From the NCBI GenBank assembly GCA_000310025.1, contig FN649734.1, positions 1,398,040-1,440,482 on the forward strand: a stretch of 42,443 nt of DNA, written 5' to 3'. Under the pieces are notes generated by a model. The model made no database searches, was not told where the DNA came from, and worked only from the letters and a program-made list of their open reading frames with translations. This DNA is from Ectocarpus siliculosus (taxonomy: Eukaryota > Sar > Phaeophyceae > Ectocarpales > Ectocarpaceae). Positions 1-11,327 of this stretch are shown here, one piece after another; the stretch's first letter is position 1; each line of letters opens with the position of its first letter. Position numbers and translations under genes: made by a program.

Positions 1-1990
1 CGCAGTATCTCCATCCATGCCTGCTGTACACTCACCCCGCCGGCCTCTCCATACCCTAAACGCCAACAAGAGCCATTGCAACTCGGAGGCTACATGATTC
101 CTCACCCGCCCGTCCTTTTCCCAATCCCCCGCAAACCGGCGTGAAAATATTCACCTTGTTCATAGTGGGTTCAAAGCGTCAAGCGCGGGCTACCGTGGGT
201 CGCAGATTATAGCACACACCCTGGACCAATGCTCGATTTCTCTTCACCAACAACAGCAGTGATGTTGCCGAAAACGGCGGCGTTGGAACAGGCACTTTGT
301 TGAAAACGTCTAATTTTGATGTTGGCATCTCCGTCGCCGTGGCTGAATCGAGCGTCTGTTCTATTTACCTGCCGGCCTTGATGAAGGCAAACATGCAGTG
401 GTTGTGCGCCACTGTCAGCAGCTCGTTCCTCCGGTCAAGGCCGTGGAAAAAATCCATGCCTGCCAAAAACAAAAAAAACGGGTACACAGCAGTATGCAGA
501 AAAACGAACAAGAATCACCGGGATAGTTCCACGCCATTGTTGACAAAACGATGAAAGTACAGGAGCACTCCGATGAGGAGAAACAGGAGTCCGAGGGAGG
601 GGGGGGGGGTACACGTCGCATCAACTCAAACCATTACACGGCACAGTGTGTATGAAAGCATGCAAAGGAAAACGAACGAGTTTCTCTTCCCTCCTCGACG
701 TTGAGGCCAAGGAGCGGATTCCCGGTAAAGGAAGAAAAGAAAAGAAAAAGACGAGGAACAATGATTTATCGACTTACACAGCCACTCAAGAGCCGTCCCA
801 ACACACGTTGCTACCGTTTCTGTCCTCCAATCCGGAGAGTGGCGTAGCCTCCCCCAAGACGCAAGACGCCCCCTCGCGGGTTCCCAGACCATGGCCCTCA
901 AAAGCACTTTCTACCACACTGAAAAGACTGACGTTTTCATTGCTCAGTGCGGTCGATGCCAACAATCAAACACACACACACACACGAAGTGTCTTGTGTT
1001 TTCAACCGCACTGAGACTGACGTATTTTCATTGGTCAGCCGGTTAGCGCGGTCGACACAAATAATAATAAAGACACACACAAACACACGACGCATCATCA
1101 CACACCACAACCACCGCACGCACTCCTCTCGCCTTGTCTTCGACCCTCACCGTGCTCGCGCGGGGCCACGCCGAGGGCGTGTTTCTCTTCACCGGTGGGA
1201 GCGGCGCTTCCGTTTCTTCCGCCGCTGTGGGGTACGCCAGGGGTAGCAGCAGCGGTGGCGGTGGTCAGGCCGACCGCACCCTCCATGATCTCCAACACCT
1301 TCCGGAGTGGGAGGAACAAAAAAAAAGAAACAAACGCGATACGTGAATGAAAGGAGAAAAATTGCATCGTAATACAGAAAAATGCGTGCGTTTTCCCAAG
1401 CCATGCCTGAGCGAGTTTGTTGGTTGCCTGGTTGGAAGGCGAACGGGATTCGGTTTTACCGTACGCTCCATCCGCTATTGTCTCATACTGTAATCTGAAT
1501 CTTCGGCAGAAGGCGGACCAATCACTCGGCACAATAAGTGATCCCTACTCAAGTGAGCTCATGAGAGAAAAGCAGTGTCATCGAGCGGTGACGCAAGATG
1601 GAAACAACAACAAACCAACCCACAGATGGCTGCCACCCTGCAGTACGATGTTTCCCATGCTCAAAAGCTCGCACAAACTGACGTGTTTTTGACTCCCTAG
1701 AGAGCCCAGGGAACCCCAACGAACCAAAACATTTTACAAGTCTGTACACAGTTTGATGCGGCCTTACACGGGGATCGCTAGCGCAAAATTTCGGCGGCCA
1801 TCCTGTAGAACAAAGAGATTCGTTCCGATCTTGAAAGTTTTCGGTGTTGCGCTTCTCAAGCGCTCGAAATAATGACTCAAAAGAAGCTTCTTGCATGAGA
1901 CGGCACGACGAAAAACGACCATCTATCCAATGATCCTTCGTATCCGCCCAAAATTTCATCACAGTACCGATGAAGAAAACAAGAAAACTC
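1..1990. other. Non-coding region without a supported gene
   Basis: Only short overlapping open frames occur, on both strands, with no consistent G/C-ending codon pattern and no phase-matched splice sites. It holds the repeat described at 897-1062, a poly-G run near 600-610 and CA-rich stretches. Confidence 0.5.
897..1062 (+). repeat. Two adjacent copies of a dispersed tRNA-like repeat
   Basis: Two units, about 897-960 and 990-1062, share an ACTGAGACTGACG-type lead, a TTTTCATTGGTCAGCC segment and a core TTAGCGCGGTCGA, and are followed by A-rich and CACACA tracts. The same order recurs near 33.12, 33.54, 36.59 and 36.70 kb. The core resembles a Pol III A box (TRGC..AGY.GG), so a tRNA-derived short interspersed element is likely. 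No full cloverleaf can be drawn. Confidence 0.5.
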
Positions 1991-2086
1991 GTGTCGTCGT
2001 CCCATGGGTACGACAAATAAAAAACACTTTTCTCGACCATCTACTCGACAGAACACCAACCCTCCACACACAAGCAGCATCCCCAC

Positions 2087-2410
2087 TCGTTGCAGCATTT
2101 GCAACTGCAGCAGCAGCAACCTTGTAGCAGCAACAACATTTGCAGCAGGCGCAGCAGAAGCATCCGCACCAGCAGCAGAAGCATTTGCAGCAGCAGCAAC
2201 AGCAGCAGCAACATCAACAGCCAGAACCAACACGACCTTCACCTCGAGACACTCGTCGGCGCAGCCCAGCCGGCTCAACGGCAGCAGCACCGCAGTCCAG
2301 GAGCTCACGTCCCCCTCGGGCACCCCTAACGAACCCATCCGGAGCACGAGCGGACGCCCGTGTGTCTCCCACCGCCCGGCGACGGCAGCTCCTGCCGCAA
2401 CCTTAACGTG
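2087..2410 (+). other. Gln/Ala-rich open region, possible exon
   Basis: An imperfect CAG/CAACAG array near 2090-2215 reads as poly-Gln in one plus frame and Ala-rich in another. From about 2225 to 2400 one plus frame has mostly G/C-ending codons and encodes a Ser/Thr/Pro/Arg-rich stretch, which fits a disordered terminal exon. No start, domain or clear partner exon is visible, so this could equally be repeat-driven chance openness. Confidence 0.2.
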
Positions 2411-2616
2411 GGGAGCAGCGGACGGTCGGAAAGACGGACGGGAGGGTACTCATAGCCGTGCACTCCGTAGTCGTTAGACGTCGCCTCCCTGCAAAGCCGG
2501 AGCAGGCCGGGTTTTCACCGGACCAGGCTACAATCGCACACCACCAAGGGCGAAGCGCCGTGAGGTACTCTCGGGGGGGGGGGGGGGGGGTGTGCCCATG
2601 TTTTACATGCCTGAGT

Positions 2617-2662
2617 TGTTAGAACATTGACCACGCGTCCTCGAGAGGACGGAGCATTGTTC
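2617..2662. repeat. Dispersed repeat fragment, inverted copy near 12.58 kb
   Basis: The stretch around CCACGCGTCCTCGAGAGGAC recurs in reverse complement at about 12562-12607, with matching flanks (ATTGA before, GGAGCATTG after). GTCCTC-GA-GAGGAC can form a tight hairpin. The family is not identified. Confidence 0.6.
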
Positions 2663-2943
2663 CCACTGGACCGATGGCCATTCGTTCCTTCCTACCCTAC
2701 TTTGCCAAAGGTGGCTCAATTTTTTTTTCCCCTATATATCAATTCTCGCCTTTCAGCCCCCTTCTTATACCCCAATATAGCTTCTGTTTCTCCTTGCTAT
2801 TACATACCTCGATCTTGTTTCTATGACTGCGGGTATTTGGTGCTTGCCTGCCTTTTTACCGCTAACCTACCCTTTTGGAAGGGAACCCCGTCCGTTGCTG
2901 CTGGTAACACAAGGGTTGGACCATTTTCCGCTGCCGCACAAAA

Positions 2944-3249
2944 GTGCGGCTATCAAATACACTAGCCCGGTCATTTCTTCTTCTCAGCCAGAGAGATAAA
3001 GCTCGTCTGTACCTTCATCAAGTGATGAGAGTCTACGAAAGCAAATTTCGCGTTACCTTTCCCATTCGTAGCGCGGAGAACCTTATCTTTTCCCATCCAG
3101 CCTTGGCAGCTGCGTCCAATACCTTGGGGGAAGCGGTGAGGAAAATGGAAGGAAAAGGGCGGGTGAAAAGTTTCTGTAAATCCAAGACATTGAAAGCCTG
3201 GCTTGAATGTTGTCCGGTTTACTTGGAACAACATTTTTCTCCAACTTAA
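2944..3249 (+). CDS. Unrecognised ORF in a compositional island
   Basis: This 101-codon ATG-to-TAA frame has a balanced, non-repetitive composition: Lys/Arg, Leu and aromatic residues, with a cluster of three Cys (one CC pair) in its last third. Its codons mostly end in A/T, unlike the G/C-ending exons elsewhere in the window, and the surrounding 2.69-3.64 kb lacks the microsatellites and G-runs typical of the flanks. It may be a fragment of organellar or otherwise foreign DNA, or chance. No family was recognised. Confidence 0.25.
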   Translation: MRLSNTLARSFLLLSQRDKARLYLHQVMRVYESKFRVTFPIRSAENLIFSHPALAAASNTLGEAVRKMEGKGRVKSFCKSKTLKAWLECCPVYLEQHFSPT

Positions 3250-3350
3250 GCATCAACCAAAATCCGGGTTCGTATCATTAACGTTCCACATGTGCATTTA
3301 CTTTAACCATGTTTTCCTTTCCTTCCGTTCACATTGGTTGGAGGTTCATA

Positions 3351-3569
3351 ATGAGCCGCGGAACAAGCGAAGCGAGCGACATTTTTTCCCTTCGTCCCCA
3401 GGAGGGAAGAAAAGGCTTTATACATACATCGGCCAAAGTTGCGCCGCGCGATACAGGGGCCCCAAAACTTGGTTTCCGGGAAGCCTATTTAGCACACCCT
3501 TGGGACCAGAGCGACATCTATAGAACACCGATTGACGATCTGCTCGCTTCTGAGGAAGAAGAAAAATAG
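3351..3569 (+). CDS. Unrecognised small ORF in the same island
   Basis: A 72-codon ATG-to-TAG frame starts MSRGTSEASDIF and ends in an acidic tail (SEEEEK). It has no low-complexity bias apart from that tail. The inner ATG at 3351 is preferred over the frame's earlier ATG at 3309 because the stretch between them is hydrophobic and out of character. It lies 100 bases after the ORF ending at 3249 on the same strand. Function is unknown, and it could be a chance ORF or an organelle-derived remnant. Confidence 0.25.
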   Translation: MSRGTSEASDIFSLRPQEGRKGFIHTSAKVAPRDTGAPKLGFREAYLAHPWDQSDIYRTPIDDLLASEEEEK

Positions 3570-4239
3570 CGCGTTCTTGTCCACACTGGTTTCGTCGTGC
3601 TCCGAGAGCAGATGGCCGTGCTTCACCGGCATATGCAGCCTATATTCGTAGGAGAGTTTGCTCCCCAACCACGGGGTTTCTACGCGAAAAGGCATGCACA
3701 AAAGCGGAGATCACGCGCGCGCGCGATTCAGACCAGGACAAGAAACACCGACAGAGACGCAAGAACACCACCAACAAACGCATCACCGCTGAGACGCTGG
3801 TCTGAGACCAGCCATGAAAACCAGGAGGGGCCGGGCCTATACGACCTGTGCACCGTAGGTATACTGCTGTAGGCATGCGCCATGTGTAACGTGGCGGGTG
3901 TTTATTGATGTTGAGTGGGTCCAACCAACTGCTTCAATTAGAGCACCGATGATCACACAAATAACACACCTTCCCAAGTCCAGATCACCCCTACCATCAT
4001 CGAGAGAATCCGTCGAGGGCGTGAGGGTCTACTATTGCTGCTGCTGTTCGTTATCAGGATGGTTCCCCGCGGGATCGTTTCAGATTGCGTACTTGCGCCG
4101 CGCTACTGACTGTCTTCGCAAAGAAAGCCGTGCCCTGCATGCTGTTGTTGCTGCTGCAGGGCTGCAGCAGAGCCTCTCGGCCTCTCGCATCAAAGTCATA
4201 ACGTCACATGACCATTAACGGCTTTTTGTTGTTTTTGGT

Positions 4240-4335
4240 TCATGCTGGACTGCTTGCTTTCACTTGGGCGGGAAACTCGGAAGGCTTGAGACGAATGTGG
4301 CGGGCAAGCTGTGAGCCTGACGCAATATTTGCCAT
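4240..4335 (-). CDS. Gene A, probable last exon
   Basis: A phase-0 acceptor (CGACAG|ATG) matches the phase-0 donor of the large exon 554 bases upstream. The 31 codons before TGA encode MANIASGSQLARHIRLKPSE and a further 11 residues, a compact basic tail that looks like real protein. The pyrimidine tract before the acceptor is weak. Other exons between 4336 and 4889 cannot be excluded. Confidence 0.35.
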   Translation of the reverse strand: MANIASGSQLARHIRLKPSEFPAQVKASSPA

Positions 4336-4889
4336 CTGTCGCGTCACAATCCTATGTCTACGCTGCTGGTCGTGCTCCTCGACGGTGTGATGTGTGATAC
4401 GCTCGCCGCCAGGGGGATGCCGTATGTATGTGTGCTTCTTCCAGATGCCCAGATGTGCATGTTTGCGTCCGCACAGCGGGAAGACTTCACATTTTGTTTC
4501 TTCGTGCATGTGCATCAAAACGGAAAGAAACAACCGCATGATGTATGCATAAAGTGCAATAATATTTTGAACGGTGGCCGCACATACAATCATCGTCGCT
4601 CCCGTCGCACGCCTGCTGTCCCTCTGTGGTGCACGCGTATAGCTGGACCACGAACGATTCACGCTGGTGTGTGTCGGGATTCGTGCACCATCAGCATCGC
4701 AGATACGACTACAGCAAGGTATTGAGTCGCACCACGCGGCTCATTACCCCCCCATACCTAGCATCTGACTACCGGAGGGAGCCAAAACGTTATGGTCTGT
4801 TGGGCCGTTTACCCGTGTCGTCAACCGCGGCCTCTTACTGGGGCCAAAATAACATGCAGTGAAGTGAAAAAAAAAACACTTTCTGGCAC

Positions 4890-5909
4890 CTTCATAGCTG
4901 CGGCACCCGTCGCCCGGTGCCCCCTTGCATCGTCCAGCATGTCCAGCAGAGGCCGCAGCTCCTGGGCCATGACCCCCCCGCTTCGAATGCCTCCTCTTCC
5001 CCCCGCCCCTCCGCGGCCAGCAAACTTTGCCCGGCCGGTCCAAGCACCCTTGCCGGCAGTCGATCCTGCGGTAGGGCTCTGCCTACCGCTGCCGTTGACG
5101 GCTGAAGTGGCGGCGGCGGTGTCGGAGGGTCGGATCCCCTCCAACCCTTTGCCTAGACTCCTCCTCCTGCTGCTGCTGCTGTCCTTGTTTCTGGTTTCGC
5201 TGCCAGTGTTGGCGTTGCCGGCACCGATGCCGGCACCGATGCCGCCACCCTCTCTGCTGCCGGCCGCCCCCAGCCGGCTAACGCTGATTCTGCCGCCGAC
5301 AACAACACTCGGTCTCCTGCCAACCGGCGACGAGGATAAACCTCCGCGTGCCCCCCCCACTCCCCGTGCCCCTGTCCCCGCCGTCGTTTCGCGCCGCCCC
5401 CCCGCCACCGCCATCGTCGCCGTAACTCCCCCCTGTCCGCTTCCGGCCGCCGACAACACCCGACCTCCGGTTGGGCACAAGGAAGACAACAGCAGCCGAG
5501 CGCCTCTAGCGGGAGTTCGGGTCAGAGGCGTGTTTAGCTGGAGAACCGGGGAAGTGGACTGCGGAGACGCCGTGTGCACGCAGCAACCCCCCGATCCCGG
5601 CTGCCGCCGCCGCCGCCGCCGTCGAGCCGAGGTCTGTACAGAGGACTGGCCGAGGAAGCTTGACGTAGAGGTCTCGGGGAGATTTGCTCCCGCCGGTCTT
5701 CGCCGCCGACGCAACGAGCATGAAGGAGGCGTCGCCCGCTTCGCCGCCGCCGCCGCCGCCGCCGCCGGAAGAGCGGGAGGAGGGGCGAACGCCAGTCCTC
5801 CTGAGGCCGTGGGAGCCTTGAGCCTTCTTCGTCTACTGTTGTTTTCGCTATCGGCGTGGAGGGCCAAGGCCAGGGGGTGACCGTGCTGCAAGATGGGTAG
5901 GGAGGTCAT
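4890..5909 (-). CDS. Gene A, large first exon: Arg/Gly/Ser-rich protein
   Basis: The frame starts at an ATG (MTSLPILQHGHPL) and runs 340 codons to a proposed donor, AAG|GTGCCA. The product is mostly disordered: a poly-Ala run near residues 50-58, several poly-Arg clusters, Gly/Ser-rich stretches and a KDSSSSRRRS motif. It ends in a more ordered, helix-like segment beginning MAQELRPLLDMLDDARGH. An almost equally long plus-strand frame lies antisense at 4792-5880. The minus frame is preferred because it has a natural start and because its ordered C-terminal part has sensible codon use. If unspliced, it would run on to a stop at 4821. No known family was recognised. Confidence 0.5.
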
Positions 5910-6429
5910 GAGGTGCGAGATTCAAATATAGTGAGGATCGTGTTGATGGACAATGTGGAGGCGGCGGGACATGGCTGTGGATAGGCGGAGGGGGGGGGTC
6001 TACGTGGGGACCGAAGGTGTACGTGCAAGGTTGTCCTATGGTACGGGTGTGGGTTTGTTGGAAGCTGTATGCCTAACTTTGTCTCGGCCAACCCTATCAG
6101 CGCAAAGGAACCACCAGCTGCACCAACAAATCACTTGCACAACACCACTGTAGACCAAAACACGGGGCGTAGTTTACTGCTGAAGGGGCAAGTCGACGTG
6201 GTCTCATATAACGCAGTTCCACGCGATGCATTTGCATCAACTACTCTTTGACAGCGGTGCTACGCTTGGAACACAACTATTAAGTTCGGCATCTTGTGTA
6301 CTCCAGTATTAACTTCACTGCTGTAGACGCATGCTTCAAGACTGAGGGTAACGACACGCGGACACCACCAACAGAGCTTCCGCACTGACATACCCCAGTG
6401 CAGGTGATTCTGCGTTCTTGGCAAGCTTA

Positions 6430-7045
6430 CAGATGGAAACGCCATCCCACCTTATCCCTATCTCTAGAGCCGGCGCCACCCTGCCGCGAAGGAGATGATT
6501 CACGAGAGACGTCTTCAAGCGGCGTTGGTGCTCTCGCACATGACAGCTGGAAGCCCAGCGAGGGACCGGAGGTAGCAGCAGCAGCACCACCACCGTTGGG
6601 GCAGCCAGCGGCCGCGATTGGCGGTACCCGTCCCACCCCCGTCGGTGCTGCTGCCGCCGCCGCTGCTTCTGCGACAGCGGCTGCCGGGACCCACGTGGCT
6701 ACAGCCACGGCAGCGGCAGCGGCCCGCATCACGGCGACCGTTGCAGCGGCAGCACCGGTGGTTGACGTCCCTGCTGGCGACGACGCTGCTGCGCGCGGTT
6801 GGCCATGCTGCTGCCGCGCCATCAGCAAGCAACCGACCAAAGCCCTCCCACGCAGCAGCAGAAGCCGCCTTCTCAACCCTCTTTTGTCCCTCCCTCAGCA
6901 CCTCTCGAGGTGTGATGCGTTGGACGGCGGTGTTGACGTTGGCCAGCCGAAACGGCGCGTGTGGCTTGACGCTGCCAACTCGCTTGTTTTGTCGTGTGCT
7001 CGAAAGGCCTTTCGCCTCCTGCACTTGTGCTGTGCTGCAAAGCAC
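6430..7045. other. GC-rich region with several open frames
   Basis: Long frames overlap on both strands: plus 6398-7144 (Ala-rich), minus 6427-6876 (Ala-rich) and minus 6515-7045. The minus 6515-7045 frame reads most like protein between about 7000 and 6760 (a segment beginning APFRLANVNTAVQRITPREV, then helix-like residues, then Cys/Arg-rich). It could be an exon of a minus-strand gene upstream of gene A. With no start, splice partner or domain, the strand and frame remain open. Confidence 0.2.
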
Positions 7046-8068
7046 TCTCGTGTTTCGCCACCAGCGTCGCTCCGAGACTTTGGGGTGATGCAGGGGCCTG
7101 GTCTACACGGCAACGCAGGCAGCACGCGGGCTGTGGCAAGTTGAGAGGTGAAGCGTTGGCCGGGGGGTACGCAGAGAGGATTAAATCGAGAAGTTTCAAC
7201 AGGTTCTGGAGGCGTTTTTGCGAAGCTACGGAGAGCGAATGCACCTTTGTTGTGTGCTTCCCTCGTCTCCTCATCGAGGAGTTCTCCAGGTGTAGGAGGT
7301 AGGAGAGCAGTAAAAACATTGCAGGGACACATCCGTATTCAGCGGGATAAGCGGCGTGCATGTACAAGTTTTTTGGTCAACCTGTGCGTGGTGCCGGTTC
7401 AAGCGGTTCGGCGGTTACAAACACATCGCATCACTGTGCAGCATGCGCACAAGGCGACACGGAGACACGGACGGTGTGCCCTGATCGGGCGCGGGTCGTC
7501 GAAGCGCCGCCCCTCTCTCTCAACGACTTCTGACGCATTATCGTTCCCGTCTTGCTGTTTTCTTGAGTTTCCTGGTCGGCATGAAGAGTCGACAGCGGAG
7601 GTGAGTGTGACAGGGAGCACCTGTCTGTATGCTCGCTGATGGGTGTGTGTGCCGAGTTTGCACGTGGTACCGATGCCAACTATCCATGTACCAGTACACT
7701 GAGGCGGTGCCATGTACATTCCTGTCATCCATCCACGTTGGCCAACAACGAACCATCTACGCAGCAGGACATGGCTGCAGTGCTCAAAACTCAAACTACA
7801 GGTCGGTCGCATTTCTAAGATAGAGCAAAGAGGGAAGCAATCAAGCGTTGTAACCCAATACGGTAGTGTCCAGTAGAATACTCGTACGCTGTACAACTGT
7901 AGTACTGCCACTGGTACAGGTTGTACGTTCTGTTGATGACTCTTCCTGTCTCAGGCCATGTATACACATCGGATTGGTCGGGCGTTCTTTTACTCTCTGC
8001 AGCGCCCTCTCTCACCCCGCGTTCTTGCCCAGTTTTCGACCAATAGGCCCTCAGTTGGATGTGCTTGA

Positions 8069-8100
8069 GGGTTAGGGACAAGGGATAGGGTTAGGGTGGG
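8069..8100 (+). repeat. Short interstitial telomere-like tract
   Basis: GGGTTAGGGACAAGGGATAGGGTTAGGG holds three (T)TAGGG-type units within about 30 bases. It is too short and degenerate to be a telomere and may be a relic of break repair or chance. Confidence 0.35.
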
Positions 8101-9312
8101 TTGGATGGTTCGCGGGTGCGTGACTCATTCCAAGGTGCGAAGGTACAAGTACGCACCGTTCAATGTCCGGTCAGACCGAAAGATGCCACTATTTAGACCT
8201 CCATACAAAGACGGAGGTTTTCTGTTGACCGATTCACCAACAAGCAGAACATGTATGTTGATCCCAGCTCATTGTGATCTCCACTTTTTGAGGGCTCGGG
8301 GGTGGAGGCAGATTGCTAATTTCCAACACAATCGTAACCTCGACTACTTTAGTACAGAGGCCTCAGAACGAAGCACAACAATGTGACGGGTTGCGAACCA
8401 CGTGAATTCCGTCGACACAGGTATGTACGTGGATTGTTTCCTTGCATCGTTCGTTCTCTGAGTGTGTGAACCTCTTCATGCTGTAGCCACAAAATACTGG
8501 ATGCGTCAGCCCATCGGCGCAGCCACAATGGCTGGAGCACTACCGTAGTCTACACGCAATGAGGAACGATGCAAGACTGACAAAAGAACATGAACCTCAA
8601 GACAGCTTTGCCAAGAGCATACACAGTAATGTTACCACACGGTTGTTCCTCTTCTGGTTCTCATGGCCACTATCACCGGTTGATGGCATCTATTTGCATA
8701 GCTTGTGAAACAACTACCGGGTCCGATGGCGCGCAATTCAAGGGAATCGCCCGTTGTACATATATGCGGCCTCTGCGCATCCCTGTCATCTGAAAGAAAG
8801 TACACCCCTTCAAATGATTGGGATGGTCAAAGCTCTGGATTCAAGTCGCGGCATGACGCTGCTTACATGTAGGACATGTTACTTCGTGACGGCACAAGTC
8901 AAACTTCGTCGCTGACGGGGGAAGGATGACATGGCTGAATCCTTCTCGCGGTAGCGCTGATGGCATACACCGCAAGGAATCGTCCGTATGGTTTTCTGGA
9001 CAATTGCTCTTTGGTTGTAGGAACCAAGATCATGTGGGAAGTAGAAAATGCGAGCGACGGCGTTGAACAAACGTGGGTATCAGTGCTCCACGATTGAGTA
9101 ACTTCTTCATCTAGAACATCTACATTCAACATTAAAACTGTTTTCTTGGTCCTTTGCATGCTAACGTGTCAATTATTACACGAAGCTCTCCCATGCCACC
9201 TCATCAACATCACCGTGTCCGTCGTTCTGGTAGACTCAATATTCCGGTTCTTTGCAAAGCTGGTTCTAAAAGCCATTTCTTCGACGCACAAGTCTAGCTA
9301 ACATGACGCACA

Positions 9313-9337
9313 AACAACAACAACAACAACAACAACG
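9313..9337 (+). repeat. CAA microsatellite
   Basis: About eight CAA units lie just upstream of gene B's first visible exon, followed by a short GAC run. In the gene B frame this would be poly-Thr and is better read as intronic. Confidence 0.8.
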
Positions 9338-9411
9338 GTACGACGACGACGACAACGACACCGGACAAGCCAAGCTAACGCGAGAATCAACACCAAAAAA
9401 CCAATTCCTAG

Positions 9412-9565
9412 GGCGGCGCAGGAGCGAGCCAAATCCCGGGAGGAGGGTTGGGACAGCACCAGGGATAACACGAGGATCAAGGAGTACAACGCCCTGTTCG
9501 ACCCAAACATGCGCCATTTTTTCGAAACCCCTTCGGTGCAGGCGCATCTCCTGAGGACCGGACAG
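9412..9565 (+). CDS. Gene B, first visible exon
   Basis: A branch-like CTAAC lies about 30 bases before the acceptor CCTAG, and the exon ends at CAG|GTACGG. The 51 codons are charged and use mostly G/C-ending codons. Recognisable stretches are SREEGWDSTRDN, FDPNMRHFFETPSVQ and the final AHLLRTGQ. There is no in-frame ATG between the upstream stop near 9299 and the exon, so the true start must lie in an unseen upstream exon. The phase-0 donor fits the next exon. The family is not recognised. Confidence 0.6.
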
Positions 9566-10232
9566 GTACGGGGGGGTAGAATGCTACGATGATTGCCGGT
9601 TGTATCCACGGTGACTCTTTCGAAGGTACGTATCCATCCACCTCTGCGTCCTCTTGTGTCGATTCATACACATGATTAAACCCCGTGCAGGGAGCATATC
9701 GGCTTGGTTGATTGTTGGGGTTGCTTGTTCGCATGTGTCCGCTTCTAGTGTCTTACTTTTTCTATGTTTGTATCATTTGGTTTCACATGGGGCGTGTTCC
9801 TGTCTTCGCTGCCAATGAAGGAAATGACCTTGTTTGTGTGTGATATCTGCTCAGCAGAGTCGACAATTCGCAACAATCCTTCGCCGACTGTGTGGATTTG
9901 CATCTGTAGAGCTCTGTTAACACTTCGCTGTTAAGGTGTTTTCGGCTCAGTTGAAACACACTACCCGAAACACACAAGAAATAGGTAAGTAGGGTGTCAT
10001 AAACAAGCCATGCTCTTGTGATGACTTTGTGCCTTGCCGGGCTGGCTGTTCCCCCCCACAAAGACACACGGCCTTCGGTCGGTAGCACCATTCATCCACG
10101 GCTCTGTGAGTGAAAGTTTTGGTGCCGACTGCGTCAAGCGGCTAACCCATGATACGACGTCTGCCTCTAGCATGCTTGGTGTGATCACGATTTCCCCCCC
10201 GACGCACTCGTGAAAAAACGGACGAAACACAG

Positions 10233-10343
10233 ATAGATCGAAACGGACGTGTGATCGACTTCCAGAAGCAGAAGGGCAAGCTGCACATCATCGAGCAGGA
10301 GTTCAAGCAGGCGGAGCGGATAGAGTACTGGCGGCAGAAGGAG
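10233..10343 (+). CDS. Gene B, exon encoding a basic helical segment
   Basis: A phase-0 acceptor (CACAG|ATA) and phase-0 donor (GAG|GTTTGT) bracket 37 codons. They begin IDRNGRVIDFQKQKGKLHII and continue as a charged amphipathic helix ending in EYWRQKE. Joined to the previous exon it gives LLRTGQIDRNGRVID, a natural-looking turn followed by a coiled-coil-like stretch. This is a structural or adaptor-type sequence rather than an enzyme motif. Confidence 0.65.
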
Positions 10344-10370
10344 GTTTGTTGGGGGTGATGGTGGGACGTC

Positions 10371-10575
10371 CTCAAAGACATGAGACGAACAACAGAGCAC
10401 CGGTGAAAGGGAATCACAGAGAGGGGATGTTCATTTTGCCATGCGTATGGCGACATGTATCGAAAATGGGTGCATTCTTAAGGACATGGTACGGACAACA
10501 GAGAACTGGTGAAAGGAATCACACAGGGTTGTTGCTGTTCTTGTCACGCCTGTGGCGACATCCATCGGAACGTGA
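10371..10575 (+). repeat. Diverged tandem duplication in a gene B intron
   Basis: Two units of about 100 bases, starting near 10371 and 10477, match in order: CTcAAaGACATG, ACGaACAACAGAG, GGTGAAAGG.AATCAC, and a final TGGCGACAT..ATCG. They lie wholly in the intron after the exon ending at 10343 and encode nothing. Confidence 0.55.
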
Positions 10576-10955
10576 AATTGCTGGTGATACTCCGGGGGGG
10601 GGGGGGAGCGGTGCCGCCGTCTCCCGCGGAAGCCTACGAGCAACAGATTTAGCCCACACGATTATGATCCACGCAAAGCATCTGCATACAAGACTGGGCC
10701 ACAAAATCAAAGCCACTCACGCCCAAATGCAATACCCCTACGTTACCATTGGAGAGTCGAATGCCACTGCATGGGGGGTAGGTCCTTACTACAGCTGTAC
10801 AATGACAAGCAAATGTGTGCATTACAGGTCTGGGGTTCCGCCCCCCAAACAAAAGCCTCGCTGTTCGTGTCAACAGCACTATCAACAGTAGTAGCAAAAA
10901 GGCGGAAACAACTACAGCAACAACGACAACCATGAAATCACGACAACACCAACAG

Positions 10956-11066
10956 GAGCGAGACATGCGAGAGCGCGTGCAGAAGAAGCGCGCCTTGGCT
11001 CTGGAGAGGGCGCGCAAGGAGGAGATGGTGCTTCGCCTACACGAGGACAGGAAGATTCGACAAGAG
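10956..11066 (+). CDS. Gene B, coiled-coil-like exon
   Basis: A phase-0 exon of 37 codons runs from AACAG|GAG to GAG|GTAAAT. It encodes ERDMRERVQKKRALALERAR followed by a further charged stretch ending RLHEDRKIRQE. Nearly every residue favours helix, and the charge pattern suggests a single long coiled coil continuing from the preceding exon, which is also exactly 37 codons. Upstream AGs (for example before the in-frame ATG at 10932) could lengthen it slightly without changing frame. Confidence 0.65.
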
Positions 11067-11109
11067 GTAAATGCCAAACACTGAACCTGTTGCTATTGAT
11101 TATTTCAAC

Positions 11110-11110
11110 G

Positions 11111-11150
<40 letters not shown>

Positions 11151-11158
11151 CGTTGTCG

Positions 11159-11193
<35 letters not shown>

Positions 11194-11235
11194 GATGTTG
11201 ACGATGTTGATAATGTTGTTGTTGATGTTGTCCCT
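11110..11235 (+). repeat. Compound microsatellite in a gene B intron
   Basis: Runs of GCTGTC hexamers pass directly into a long GTT trinucleotide run and then a degenerate GTTGAT stretch. It lies in the short intron between the exons ending at 11066 and starting at 11328, so its length could vary freely. Confidence 0.85.
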
Positions 11236-11327
11236 GTTGGCAACACCTTGTGCGCATCGACCATCCCTCTCGCTCTCCTCGGACTCCTGTTCGGCAAATC
11301 ACTTCGCTTTCGCTGTTTCTTCCGCAG

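Noticed and set aside
6398-7144. 248-codon Ala-rich plus-strand ORF as a gene
   Set aside because: Length comes from stop-poor GC triplets; equally long frames exist on the other strand and no ordered segment or splice support is seen.
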